Positions 46,110 to 55,426 of a DNA stretch of 55,505 nt are shown here, in pieces; within the stretch, counting starts at the first letter, position 1; every line of letters starts with the position of its first letter. The notes beneath the pieces are model-generated. The model was given only the letters and a program-made list of their open reading frames with translations. It was not told the DNA's origin and searched no databases. The DNA comes from Promethearchaeota archaeon. Lineage in GTDB: Archaea > Asgardarchaeota > Lokiarchaeia > Sigyniarchaeales > SOKP01. The stretch lies in NCBI GenBank assembly GCA_019894715.1, contig JAGXOA010000072.1, forward strand, positions 1 through 55,505. The letters run 5' to 3'. The position numbers were made by a program, and so were the translations under genes.

Positions 46110-47453
46110 ATGAATGATGTGAAATTAGATGATGAACAGATTTATATTACCAAAGAAGCATTCAGGAATATGATCACTCATGTACTTAGATTTGGACATG
46201 ACTCTTTAGAGACAAATTATGAAGTTATTGGATTTTGCTTGGGTAGACAAGATGAGGATGGAAAAACACAATTAATAAATGCTATTCCAGTATCTCATGG
46301 TAAAGGTATTCAAATTAGTATTTCCCAAAGTTATATAGATTTAATAATAAAAATTGAAGAAAGTTATAAAGAACAAGATATTAAAGTAATTGGTTGGTAT
46401 ATCTCTCATCCTTCCAATGGTGTAGAATGGAATGAACAAGATAGAAAAAATCACCTATCTATTCAAAACAATAAAAAACCAAAAGCCTTTTCGATTGTTT
46501 TTGATCATAAATTGCTAAAGAAGGAAAATAATTTTGGATTTAAAATATATAGACTTTTAGACTATAAAAAAGGAGATTTAAATAGGTTCAAATTAATAGA
46601 TTTTAAGATTGAAGAACCAAAAACTATGGATTATTTTAAATGGGTTAAAAAATTTGCTGAAGATTTTCATAAAAGTAATCCAATTTTAATTAACGAGATA
46701 AGAGAAGTCTCAGAAACTATACCTAATGATCTGCAAGAAATACCTGCACCGATTGAAGACTTTGAAGAAAAAGAATCACTCCCATTAGAAAGGCTTAAAT
46801 CATCCAATACTGAGTTCATAAACAAAATTAATACTTTTATTTATGGTGATATTAAAAACTGGATGCAAAATATAGATCAAATAACTCTGGATGGAAGTGA
46901 TAAATTATTGAAGTTAATATTAGAAATAAATGGAAGCATATCATCAGGTATGAATAATTTGAGAAATTGGAGCAAACAAGAGATTATAAGTCTGACTGAT
47001 CGTGTTAAAGAAACAGCAAAAGATCTTATTAATAAAAATATTGATGATCAAAAAGATTTTATATCTCAAATTAAAAAAAAGCAAGAAAAATTAGAAGAAG
47101 AAGCCATTAGAATAATAAATGAGCAATCAAAGAATAATACAGAATTTATTAAAGCAAAAATTGGATCTTTTCATGAAAAAATAGATGATCTAAAGACAAA
47201 CCAAATCAAAGTTAAAGCAGATATTAATAATATTGGTGCAAGAATATTAAAAACAAAAAATAAAATGGATATTATAACTAAAACCATTTCAAATAAGTTA
47301 AAAGAGATTATAGACAATAAAAGAAATGAGAATATAAATAAATTAAATTCAATGAATACTAAGATTAATAAATTCGACAAAGAGGTTTTAGAAATTAATG
47401 AAAAAGTAAAAGATTTAGAAAATAGTATCAGTAGTTCTTTGAAAAAAATTTAA
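46110..47453 (+). CDS. Degenerate JAMM (MPN-) protein with C-terminal coiled coil
   Basis: 447 aa with the same layout as the upstream protein: a shared ITHVLRFG-type helix, EVIGFCLG, IPVSHGKGI, SIVFDH and GFKIYRLLD in the MPN part, then a long coiled coil. The zinc site is incomplete. Glu38, His100 and Asp111 remain, but the first His is Ile98 (GWYISHP) and the catalytic Ser position is Asn108. It should therefore lack protease activity and serve as a partner, as Rpn8 does for Rpn11. It starts 3 bp after the stop of the MPN+ gene. Confidence 0.85.
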   Translation: MNDVKLDDEQIYITKEAFRNMITHVLRFGHDSLETNYEVIGFCLGRQDEDGKTQLINAIPVSHGKGIQISISQSYIDLIIKIEESYKEQDIKVIGWYISHPSNGVEWNEQDRKNHLSIQNNKKPKAFSIVFDHKLLKKENNFGFKIYRLLDYKKGDLNRFKLIDFKIEEPKTMDYFKWVKKFAEDFHKSNPILINEIREVSETIPNDLQEIPAPIEDFEEKESLPLERLKSSNTEFINKINTFIYGDIKNWMQNIDQITLDGSDKLLKLILEINGSISSGMNNLRNWSKQEIISLTDRVKETAKDLINKNIDDQKDFISQIKKKQEKLEEEAIRIINEQSKNNTEFIKAKIGSFHEKIDDLKTNQIKVKADINNIGARILKTKNKMDIITKTISNKLKEIIDNKRNENINKLNSMNTKINKFDKEVLEINEKVKDLENSISSSLKKI

Positions 47454-47536
47454 GTTATGAAATAGCTATTTAAATTCATTATTTCTTATGATACAATAAA
47501 AAAATTTAATTTCTGGTTTTCGATTAGTTACCAAAA

Positions 47537-47815
47537 TTAGAAAAATTTAAGATTTGTAAGATGAGATATATGGAGTTTATATTTTGGAATATTTGTATTT
47601 AACCTTTTTAGGTCATTTCTTTTGGCTAAATTACTCAGAAATCTTCCAATCTTATCTGCTTTTATATTTATTCCAAAATTATCATTTAAAATAGAGGATA
47701 TTTTATAGGATGATAAAACTACTACTTCAGAGAAGTTTTTCTCACAAAGTAATTCAATAGCTCTTTTAATTAGTTTTGCTAAACCAATCTTGGAGTTATA
47801 TTTTTCTTTCTCCAT
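47537..47815 (-). CDS. Small hypothetical protein with helical HTH-like fold
   Basis: 92 aa, basic. The segment FSEVVVLSSYKISSILNDNFGINIKADKIGRFLSNLAKRNDLKRL looks like a tri-helical or winged-helix DNA-binding core (helix, turn, recognition helix KADKIGRFLSNLAK, then a strand pair). It lies convergent to the MPN- gene and divergent from the membrane-protein gene. A small regulator is possible, not proven. Confidence 0.5.
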   Translation of the reverse strand: MEKEKYNSKIGLAKLIKRAIELLCEKNFSEVVVLSSYKISSILNDNFGINIKADKIGRFLSNLAKRNDLKRLNTNIPKYKLHISHLTNLKFF

Positions 47816-48034
47816 TATAGTATAATCTTAATTTAAAAGTATAATACTTATTTGTGTTTTTTGAAGTTTTTAAAATTTTCCAATAAAAATATCCTTGAAT
47901 CTTTAAAGATAATTAAGTATTTATAGAAATAAAATACGAAAATTAAATTGTGTTAACTAAAAAAAATATTAGTTAACATTTTTATAAGAAGAATTCGATG
48001 TATTAAAATAGTGATAAAGAGGAATGGAAAATAA

Positions 48035-50473
48035 ATGAGAAAGAAATACAAAAATTATTCTTCAAAAGGATTAAAGCATAAGACAAAAGGATTAAAAAAT
48101 ACATTAAAAACAGGATTTATAAATTTAAAAAATAAAATTATCAATCGGAAAGTATATTTAAAAGGCCAAGAACCTCCTAAATCGTATGCATTTAGTAAAA
48201 GGTTTTTTGTTTTTTATTTCTTATTTGGATTCTATTCATTTGTGTTTTTATGGGGTATTAATGATCCATATAATATTTTTATTAAATATCTTGCCTTTGG
48301 AAATGCTTTTAATTTTGGAACTGCATTATTAACATTCTTTATTACCTTATCTTTAATTTTGAATTATGATAAACTCAGAAATTTTATTTTTGGTAAATTT
48401 ACATATATTAAACAATTATTAGTTTTTGGATTATTATTTGCTGGTTATGTTCTTTTATTCAATTTAATTTCTACAAACATCAATTTTATCAGTTATTTTT
48501 TAGCTTTATCTTTTATTTGGATTTTACTTTTAAGCAGTAGATTTTATATTTATTCTAGAAAATTTTCGACTCGAATTGAATCTATTTTTCTTGAAAAATA
48601 TTCAAAACTAAGATATTTTATTGTCCTCATAGTACCAAGCATTATTGCTATTATTTTAGTAATCATCGCTTTATTATATCGAACTTTATTAGTATATGTT
48701 TCTTTGGATCTTTTTGGTCTTGCAAATCCCCAAGCTGCTGTTTTAATGTATAGCTTAGAAATGACAGTAATAATGCCTTTAATCTACTTTAATTTAGTAA
48801 TGGTAATTATTTTTTTAATCTTAGAATTTATATCGACACGAAGGAAAGCTGAAACAAAAAGGATTGGTATCTTTGATAATTTTACATTCGCACTTATTAT
48901 CTTCTTTATATTCTTTTTTCAATTATTCCAGATAACTGTTTACCTATTATTACAACCTGAAACTCTTTCAGCTATAAAATCTACCTTGGGTGCGAACAGT
49001 GGGGCACTTGCTTCGATTTTTATATTTGAATTCTTTATATCTATGTTATTCCTTTATCGTGTAATAGTTAAATTGGGTAGATCATATGGATGGCAAGTCC
49101 TATTTTTTAAAAGAGATGGTCTAATTTTATTCTTCTTAGGATGTGTATTGGCACAAACATTAGCAAGATTTACTTTAGCTAATGATATACCCAATCAACA
49201 AATTACGGTAATAGGAGAAATATTTCTAGCAGATAAATATGTAATATCTGTTTTAATGATTATCTTTTTGGGTCTAACTTTATTAATCTATTATATAAAA
49301 CCTCATCAAACATCAATGTTTATGAGAATGCAGAAAGAGACGGTAAATAAGGAAGAAGAAAGTATGGAAATAGTATACAAACTCCTAAAAGGAGAGTATA
49401 TAAGGAGAGGAAAATCCTTTCCAATAGAGATTTTAGACAGAGAATTAATTAAATCTACAAAATTATCAAAAGCAGTTATATATTCTTTAATAAAAAGACT
49501 ATCAGAAAAAGATATAAATATTTTTATCTCTGAATTAAAGGATGAATTTGGAAAGATAGTACAATGGATTAATTTTGTTTCAGTAACAGAACAGTTTGAA
49601 AAGAAAGGAATAGCACAAAAAAAAGTTAAAAAATTTTTATCAGAAGAATTAGTAAAATCTACAACTAAAATAGAAAGTGGTTTTGATAAGCTTGGAAAGG
49701 ATCTTAAATCAGATAAAGCTTCTGATCAATTTATTGCTTCTTTAACATCAACCTTTGGTAAGAGACAACAACATAAAATCGAAAGAAAAGAAAAATTAAA
49801 AGAATTAAAGAACTTTCCGTTTAAAGCAAAACAAATTACGGTTGAAATGAAAGAGATTGTTATTGATATCATTAAAAAAGAATATAAAATGCGCATCCAA
49901 GAAGTGTCAAAATATCCTAATTTTTATATTCCAATTTCTGAAATTGGTGAAAAAATACGGCTAAAAACTAAAATTCCTTTGGGATTTCTATATCTTCTAT
50001 TAGACCATATATCAAAAGAGGATTTAGAATTGAAATTATTGGACAATCCAGAGAATGAAAAAAATAAAACTATAAGATTTGTACCAAGCTACGATAATAA
50101 ACTCTTTAAAATGCTCGTAGAATTTAGACCTATTGAATATCAAGAATTAAAAACACTTTTTATGGTCAATTTTTTAATTTCTTTTAAAAAGCATGATCCC
50201 AAGAAAATTTTTAAAAACCTTTATAAAAAAATTGATAAAAAATCAGAATGGAGAAAAAGATTTAGGTTTTTGAAGGAAAAGTACGAAACAAATTTAGTTG
50301 AGAAAAAGAAAATATTTACTTTAGAGGAATTAGCAGAAGTGTTTGCTACTGTTAGAAAAATAAAGAAACAAAAGATACTTCTTTCAAGGATTCCAAAATC
50401 AAAAATTGAAATCGTTAACGATATTAAAGTTGATGATAATAAAATATTAGATGATCCAGAGAAATCAGATTAA
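48035..50473 (+). CDS. Polytopic membrane protein with large cytoplasmic winged-helix-like tail
   Basis: 812 aa. After a basic N-terminus (1-50) come about ten membrane helices up to residue ~425 (for example FFVFYFLFGFYSFVFLW and IVLIVPSIIAIILVIIALLY). The cytoplasmic part (430-812) is charged and helical. It includes a winged-helix-like block (EIVYKLLKGEYIRRGKSFPIEILDRELIKSTKLSKAVIYSLIKRL, about 447-492) and a related one near 615-680 (EMKEIVIDIIKKEYKM, EIGEKIRLKTKIPLGFLYLLLDHI). Two such wings on a membrane anchor could tether a regulator or a protein complex. I do not recognise the family. Confidence 0.65.
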   Translation: MRKKYKNYSSKGLKHKTKGLKNTLKTGFINLKNKIINRKVYLKGQEPPKSYAFSKRFFVFYFLFGFYSFVFLWGINDPYNIFIKYLAFGNAFNFGTALLTFFITLSLILNYDKLRNFIFGKFTYIKQLLVFGLLFAGYVLLFNLISTNINFISYFLALSFIWILLLSSRFYIYSRKFSTRIESIFLEKYSKLRYFIVLIVPSIIAIILVIIALLYRTLLVYVSLDLFGLANPQAAVLMYSLEMTVIMPLIYFNLVMVIIFLILEFISTRRKAETKRIGIFDNFTFALIIFFIFFFQLFQITVYLLLQPETLSAIKSTLGANSGALASIFIFEFFISMLFLYRVIVKLGRSYGWQVLFFKRDGLILFFLGCVLAQTLARFTLANDIPNQQITVIGEIFLADKYVISVLMIIFLGLTLLIYYIKPHQTSMFMRMQKETVNKEEESMEIVYKLLKGEYIRRGKSFPIEILDRELIKSTKLSKAVIYSLIKRLSEKDINIFISELKDEFGKIVQWINFVSVTEQFEKKGIAQKKVKKFLSEELVKSTTKIESGFDKLGKDLKSDKASDQFIASLTSTFGKRQQHKIERKEKLKELKNFPFKAKQITVEMKEIVIDIIKKEYKMRIQEVSKYPNFYIPISEIGEKIRLKTKIPLGFLYLLLDHISKEDLELKLLDNPENEKNKTIRFVPSYDNKLFKMLVEFRPIEYQELKTLFMVNFLISFKKHDPKKIFKNLYKKIDKKSEWRKRFRFLKEKYETNLVEKKKIFTLEELAEVFATVRKIKKQKILLSRIPKSKIEIVNDIKVDDNKILDDPEKSD

Positions 50474-50776
50474 TAATAATGTTAAAATATAAAAAATAAG
50501 TGAAAATATCGTAGAGAATATGGTGAATAATAAGGATTTTTAACTCATTTTTTTTCCCCAAAATTAATTTATAAAATGCTATTTATTGTTATAATTTTAA
50601 ATAAGTTGCTTAATCCCGTTTATGTTCATTTATCATCGTTTATTTTCACTATGGAACAAATCTATAATCCTATAAAAAAAAAAGAAATATATTTGGATTT
50701 AAATTGATTTTTCCCTAAAAAGTACCAATCTATATATTGATTGAATCAATAGAGGAACTTAAAAAATTCTATTATT
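50474..50776. other. AT-rich intergenic region
   Basis: A spacer between the membrane-protein gene and the glycoside hydrolase-like gene. A poly-T stretch near 50545-50556 may end the upstream transcript. No gene or RNA structure seen. Confidence 0.4.
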
Positions 50777-53700
50777 TTGAAAAAACATATGCCCAATAAG
50801 AATTTATTTATAGGAAATGCTAAAGTACAACTTGAAGAAAAAATAGTAAGTGGTCAATTTATAGATATTAACGGTGAAGAATTTTATCAGATTAAGAATT
50901 ATGATTGCATGCCTCCTTTTTTTATGAGTTTAGCAAGCGATTCGGATCATTGGATGTATATTTCAAGTACAGGAGGTTTGACTGCTGGTAGAAAAAATCC
51001 AAATAGTGCTTTATTTCCTTATTATACTGATGATAAGATTCATGAATCTGCAGAAACCACTGGAAGTGTTACAATACTTCAAATTTGTAAGGAAGGAAGA
51101 AATTATTTATGGGAACCTTTTTCCATTCGGCATGAAGGAATTTATAAGATAGAAAGAAATATCTATAAAAATATAGTCGGAAACAAAATTATTTTTGAAG
51201 AAAAAAACCTTGATCTTGAATTTACATTCCGTTATTGTTGGATGAATGCAGAATTATTTGGATGGATCAAAAAAAGTGCATTAATAAATCATTCTATAGT
51301 AGAAAGAGATGTTAAAATATTAGATGGATTACAAAATATACTTCCCTATGGTGTTGAATATAATATTCAAAATAGATTTTCTACTTTATTGGATGCCTAT
51401 AAGAAAACAGAGTTACTTAGAGATTCAAGTATAGTATTATTTCGTTTGGAATCTATTCCTATTGACAAGGCGGAACCTAATGAAGCATTAAAAGTAACAA
51501 CTGTATGGAATTTTGGTCTGGATAACCCCTTATATCTTGTTAGTTCCAATCAATTGGATAATTTTAGAAAGGGAAAAAAGATTTTAGAAGAAAAAGAAGC
51601 AAAAGGTATAAAAGGAGCTATTTTTGCAGTTTCTGAACTTTTAATAAATAATAATGAGCATAAGGAATGGTATTTTATAGCTGAATTAAATCAGGATTCT
51701 ACTAAAGTAATTAATCTAATTAATTATATTTCTAATTCTAAGAATCTTGAAAAGCTTATAGAAGATAATTGTTATTTAGGCACAAAAAGTTTAATCTCTC
51801 TTGTAGGAAAGGCAGATGGTATTCAATATTCTGCAGATAAATACATTAAATCACGTCATTTATCAAATGTTTTATTTAATATAATGCGGGGAGGAATATT
51901 TGATGAAGGATATAATATTGATATTAATGATTTTAACAAACATATAAAACATTTTAACGTAAAAATTTGGCAAAAATTTAAAGTTTTTCTGAAGAATTTA
52001 CCAACATGTCTAAATTATTCAAATTTGAATGTTTTAATTATAAATCAGAATAATAATGATCTATACCGATTATTTCTTGAATACCTCCCTCTATCATTCA
52101 GTAGAAGACATGGAGATCCCAGCCGACCTTGGAATCTTTTCGCAATCAATCTTAAAGATAATAATGGGGATAAAAGATTATACTATCAAGGTAATTGGAG
52201 AGATATATTTCAAAACTGGGAAGCATTATCTCTCTCTTTTCCAATATACATTAATGGATTGATTGCTAAATTTCTAAATGCTACCACCGCGGATGGATAT
52301 AATCCTTATTATATCTCTCGAGATGGAATCAAATGGGAAATCCCCGATAAAGATAATCCATGGTCTAATATAGGATATTGGGGTGATCATCAGATTATAT
52401 ACTTATTGAAACTAATGGAAATATCACATAAATACTTTCCAAAACAATTAATTTCTTGGTTAGAGAAAGATTTATTTTCTTTTGCTAATGTTCCATATAG
52501 GATTAAATCATATGAGGAAATTATTAAAGATCCTCACAATACTATTGAATTGGACGAAGAATTAGATAAAATTATTGAAGATCTAGTAAAGACTTTTGGA
52601 GCAGATGCAAAACTTTTACTTGATGAAAGTGGAGATGTGATAAAAGTTAATTTTACAGAGAAAATTTTGGTATCCTTATTAGCTAAACTTAGTAATTTCA
52701 TTCCTGAAGCAGGGATTTGGATGAATACTCTTAGACCTGAATGGAATGATGCTAATAATGCTTTAGTTGGCTATGGAACCTCTATGGTTACCGTATATTA
52801 TATGTACCGTTATCTAAATTTTATAGAAAAATTATTTAAATCCTCTGGAACTGATAATTTTATTATTTCAGTTGAAATAAATGAATTCTTCTCGGAGATT
52901 TTTAATATTTTTAAAAAAAGTTTTTTACTTCTTTCTCAAGGATTTAACGATTATCAACGTAAAGAAATAACTGATCAACTTGGAACTTCAGGAAGTAAAT
53001 ATCGAGAAAAAATATATATAGGATTCTCAGGTAAGAAAAATCAAGTAAATAAAAAAAATATTCTTGATTTTCTCAAGCTTACAAAATCTTATGTATATCA
53101 GAGTATTTCTATTAACAAACGAAAAGACGGATTGTATAATTCATATAATTTGATTGACATTTCAAATGATTGCATAGGCATTCGTTATTTATATAATATG
53201 TTGGAGGGTCAAGTAGCATTAATATCTTCAAATACATTTTCAGCAGACGAAATATTAGAATTACTGGATATTCTAAAAAAAAGCGCGTTATATAGACCAG
53301 ATCAAGAAAGTTATTTCCTCTATCCTAATAAAGAATTACCTGTTTTCTTAGAAAAAAATATAATTCCTTCGAAATATGTTGAAGAATCGAAAATTTTAAA
53401 AAAATTAATTGAAATAGAAGATAAAACTATAATTAGCAAAGATATTATTTATCAATATCATTTTAATGGTTCTTTTAATAATGTTAACTATTTAAAGAAG
53501 GCACTTAACAAGATTAAAGATGAAAAGATATTAGACTATACAAAAGAAGACTATAAAATGGTGCTTGATATTTATGAAAAGATATTCAATCATAAATCCT
53601 ATACAGGGAGATCTGGAACATTTTACAAATATGAAGGACTAGGGAGTACTTATTGGCATATGGTCTCCAAGTTACTTCTAGCTATTGGAGAAAATATTCA

Positions 53701-54223
53701 ATGGAATTATGAGAATGGAACTAAAAATGATGTTTTAAAAAACTTGATTCAACATTATTTTGATATAAAAAGAGGTATTGGGGCTCATAAATCACCAAAA
53801 GAATATGGATCGTTTCCATTTATTCCTTATTCACACACACCATTAATGGGGGGTGTTCAGCAACCAGGAATGACGGGTCAAGTAAAAGAAGATATAATTA
53901 GTCGGTTTCTTGAATTAGGTGTTTTTGTAAGGGAAGGACAAATATCTTTTCATCCTATAATTCTTAAAAAATCAGAATTCAATGAACCTGGTATGTTTAT
54001 CTCTGAGAAATATAATATACCATATTTAGGTTTTACTCTTTGTAATATTTTAGTTCTTTATCTTATTGATGATCTTCAAGGATTAGAATTAGAAATAGAT
54101 AACGGAAATACTATCAAATTTGATGGATATACTTTGAGTAAAGAATCTAGTCTAATGATATTCAACCGTGATAAGAAAATTAATAAAGTGATTGTACATC
54201 TAAATAATACAGATTTATTATAG
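50777..54223 (+). CDS. Large glycoside hydrolase/phosphorylase-like protein (alpha/alpha-barrel type)
   Basis: 1148 aa, no signal peptide. The N-terminal ~270 residues are beta-rich (SDHWMYISSTGGLTAGRKN, SALFPYYTDDKI), like the sandwich domain of GH94/GH15-type enzymes. The middle (about 435-540) has RRHGDPSRPWNLF and NPWSNIGYWGDHQIIYLLKL. The rest is helical with aromatic and acidic patches (TLRPEWNDANNALVGYG, YKYEGLGSTYWHMVSKLLLA, FPFIPYSHTPLMGGVQQPGMTGQVKED). The acidic pairs in PEWNDANN and in GQVKED could be catalytic. The likely role is breakdown or phosphorolysis of an oligosaccharide inside the cell. The start is TTG 50777 or ATG 50789. Confidence 0.65.
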   Translation: MKKHMPNKNLFIGNAKVQLEEKIVSGQFIDINGEEFYQIKNYDCMPPFFMSLASDSDHWMYISSTGGLTAGRKNPNSALFPYYTDDKIHESAETTGSVTILQICKEGRNYLWEPFSIRHEGIYKIERNIYKNIVGNKIIFEEKNLDLEFTFRYCWMNAELFGWIKKSALINHSIVERDVKILDGLQNILPYGVEYNIQNRFSTLLDAYKKTELLRDSSIVLFRLESIPIDKAEPNEALKVTTVWNFGLDNPLYLVSSNQLDNFRKGKKILEEKEAKGIKGAIFAVSELLINNNEHKEWYFIAELNQDSTKVINLINYISNSKNLEKLIEDNCYLGTKSLISLVGKADGIQYSADKYIKSRHLSNVLFNIMRGGIFDEGYNIDINDFNKHIKHFNVKIWQKFKVFLKNLPTCLNYSNLNVLIINQNNNDLYRLFLEYLPLSFSRRHGDPSRPWNLFAINLKDNNGDKRLYYQGNWRDIFQNWEALSLSFPIYINGLIAKFLNATTADGYNPYYISRDGIKWEIPDKDNPWSNIGYWGDHQIIYLLKLMEISHKYFPKQLISWLEKDLFSFANVPYRIKSYEEIIKDPHNTIELDEELDKIIEDLVKTFGADAKLLLDESGDVIKVNFTEKILVSLLAKLSNFIPEAGIWMNTLRPEWNDANNALVGYGTSMVTVYYMYRYLNFIEKLFKSSGTDNFIISVEINEFFSEIFNIFKKSFLLLSQGFNDYQRKEITDQLGTSGSKYREKIYIGFSGKKNQVNKKNILDFLKLTKSYVYQSISINKRKDGLYNSYNLIDISNDCIGIRYLYNMLEGQVALISSNTFSADEILELLDILKKSALYRPDQESYFLYPNKELPVFLEKNIIPSKYVEESKILKKLIEIEDKTIISKDIIYQYHFNGSFNNVNYLKKALNKIKDEKILDYTKEDYKMVLDIYEKIFNHKSYTGRSGTFYKYEGLGSTYWHMVSKLLLAIGENIQWNYENGTKNDVLKNLIQHYFDIKRGIGAHKSPKEYGSFPFIPYSHTPLMGGVQQPGMTGQVKEDIISRFLELGVFVREGQISFHPIILKKSEFNEPGMFISEKYNIPYLGFTLCNILVLYLIDDLQGLELEIDNGNTIKFDGYTLSKESSLMIFNRDKKINKVIVHLNNTDLL

Positions 54224-54281
54224 TAATATTAACAAAAGAAAATTATAATTATTAGAATTTTAAGGTGAGTTAGTATACATT

Positions 54282-54848
54282 ATGAAGACGGAAAAAGAAA
54301 AAATGTTAGCTGGTGTTTATTATAATCCATCAGATCCTGAATTATCAAATGATAGGGAGAAGGCAAAAATTATTCTCAGAAGATTTAATACAACCCCTGT
54401 TGAAGAAGCTGATAAAAAAATTGAAATTATAAATAAATTCTTTGGTTCTGTAGGTCAAAATTGTTGGATTGAACCTCCTTTTCAATGTGATTATGGATAT
54501 AATATTAATTTAGATGAACACGTTTATTTTAATGTAAACTGCGTTGTATTAGATGGGAATAAAGTAAATATCGGAAAGAATGTTATGTTTGGACCAGCAG
54601 TTCAAATATATACTGTTACTCATCCATTAGATCCTAATGAAAGACTAACAGGAAAAGAAATTACATCAGGTATAAATATAGGAGATAATGCATGGATTGG
54701 AGGAAGTAGTGTTATTTTACCTGGGATAATCATTGGAGAAAATTCAATCATTGGTGCTGGGAGTATTGTTACAAAACCGATTCCTGATAATGTTATAGCT
54801 AGAGGAAATCCTTGTCGAGTTATAAAGAAAATTGAAAAGAAGAAATAG
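54282..54848 (+). CDS. Maltose/galactoside O-acetyltransferase-like enzyme (hexapeptide repeat)
   Basis: 188 aa. The N-terminal mac domain (KEKMLAGVYYNPSDPELSND) is followed by left-handed beta-helix hexapeptide repeats (about 75-175: INLDEHVYFNVNCVVLDGN, VNIGKNVMFGPAVQIYT, the catalytic His in VTHPLD, IGDNAWIGGSSVILPG, IIGAGSIVTKPIPDN). It transfers acetyl from acetyl-CoA to a sugar. It follows the glycoside hydrolase-like gene by 58 bp on the same strand, so both probably belong to one carbohydrate pathway. GGTGAG lies upstream of the ATG. Confidence 0.93.
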   Translation: MKTEKEKMLAGVYYNPSDPELSNDREKAKIILRRFNTTPVEEADKKIEIINKFFGSVGQNCWIEPPFQCDYGYNINLDEHVYFNVNCVVLDGNKVNIGKNVMFGPAVQIYTVTHPLDPNERLTGKEITSGINIGDNAWIGGSSVILPGIIIGENSIIGAGSIVTKPIPDNVIARGNPCRVIKKIEKKK

Positions 54849-54952
54849 ATTTAAACCTTAAGTGAATTAAGATATTCTAATATTGTGTTTTTATTTTTAA
54901 AAACAGTTTTAGAAAATGGTATTTTTTTAGCTTGTTTTTTTATTTGATTATA

Positions 54953-55426
54953 TCATTTATTTAACCATTTAAGAGCTTCTGGTTCTAAAAAAACAAGACA
55001 TTGTTTATAGTCCATTGAATTATCTAGATTCGGTAAACATAACATTCCAAATTTCTCGGTTATTCCAATGAAATAATTACAATTATCTATGAGAAAAATA
55101 CCTAGGTTTTCACCACTTATCATTTTAAAAAAGTATTCGAAATTTTCATAAGAAACAAGAGCAATGAAATTATCAATATTCATAATAAGTTCCGTATCGT
55201 CTATTTCAATTTCTCTATTTTTATAATTTACCAATTTAATTAATTTTTCCTCAAGTTCGAGATTATATAATCCTATCATATGCAATTTTGATAAGTTCTC
55301 TAAATTCAAGGAATTTAATAACGAAAGTAATGAAATTGAATCAGGAATATATTCTATTTTAATACTTGCTAATTCAACCAGTGAACTACCACGCCCTGAA
55401 GGACGTGGTTTCCTACGAGTGCACAA
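54953..55426 (-). CDS. Hypothetical protein whose 5' end abuts a transposon end
   Basis: At most 157 aa. Codons from 55426 down to about 55382 translate the hairpin of the IS-type end (RRKPRPSGRGSS), so the native protein starts inside, somewhere after residue 16, or was cut by the insertion. The remaining ~140 residues are a compact alpha/beta protein (SLLSLLNSLNLENLSKLHMIGLY, NIDNFIALVSYENFEYFFKM, YFIGITEKFGML, QCLVFLEPEALKWL). I do not recognise it. Loss of its own promoter and start through insertion is likely. Confidence 0.45.
   Translation of the reverse strand: MCTRRKPRPSGRGSSLVELASIKIEYIPDSISLLSLLNSLNLENLSKLHMIGLYNLELEEKLIKLVNYKNREIEIDDTELIMNIDNFIALVSYENFEYFFKMISGENLGIFLIDNCNYFIGITEKFGMLCLPNLDNSMDYKQCLVFLEPEALKWLNK
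55382..55412 (-). mobile_element. IS200/IS605-type right end (copy E) at the window edge
   Basis: TGAACTACCACGCCCTGAAGG followed by ACGTGG holds the CCACGCCC/GGACGTGG hairpin (loop TGAA). On the minus strand it reads hairpin then GTAGTTCA, the order found downstream of tnpB. A possible protein C-terminus ends just before it (stop at 55413-55415), so an element may continue past 55505. Confidence 0.55.
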
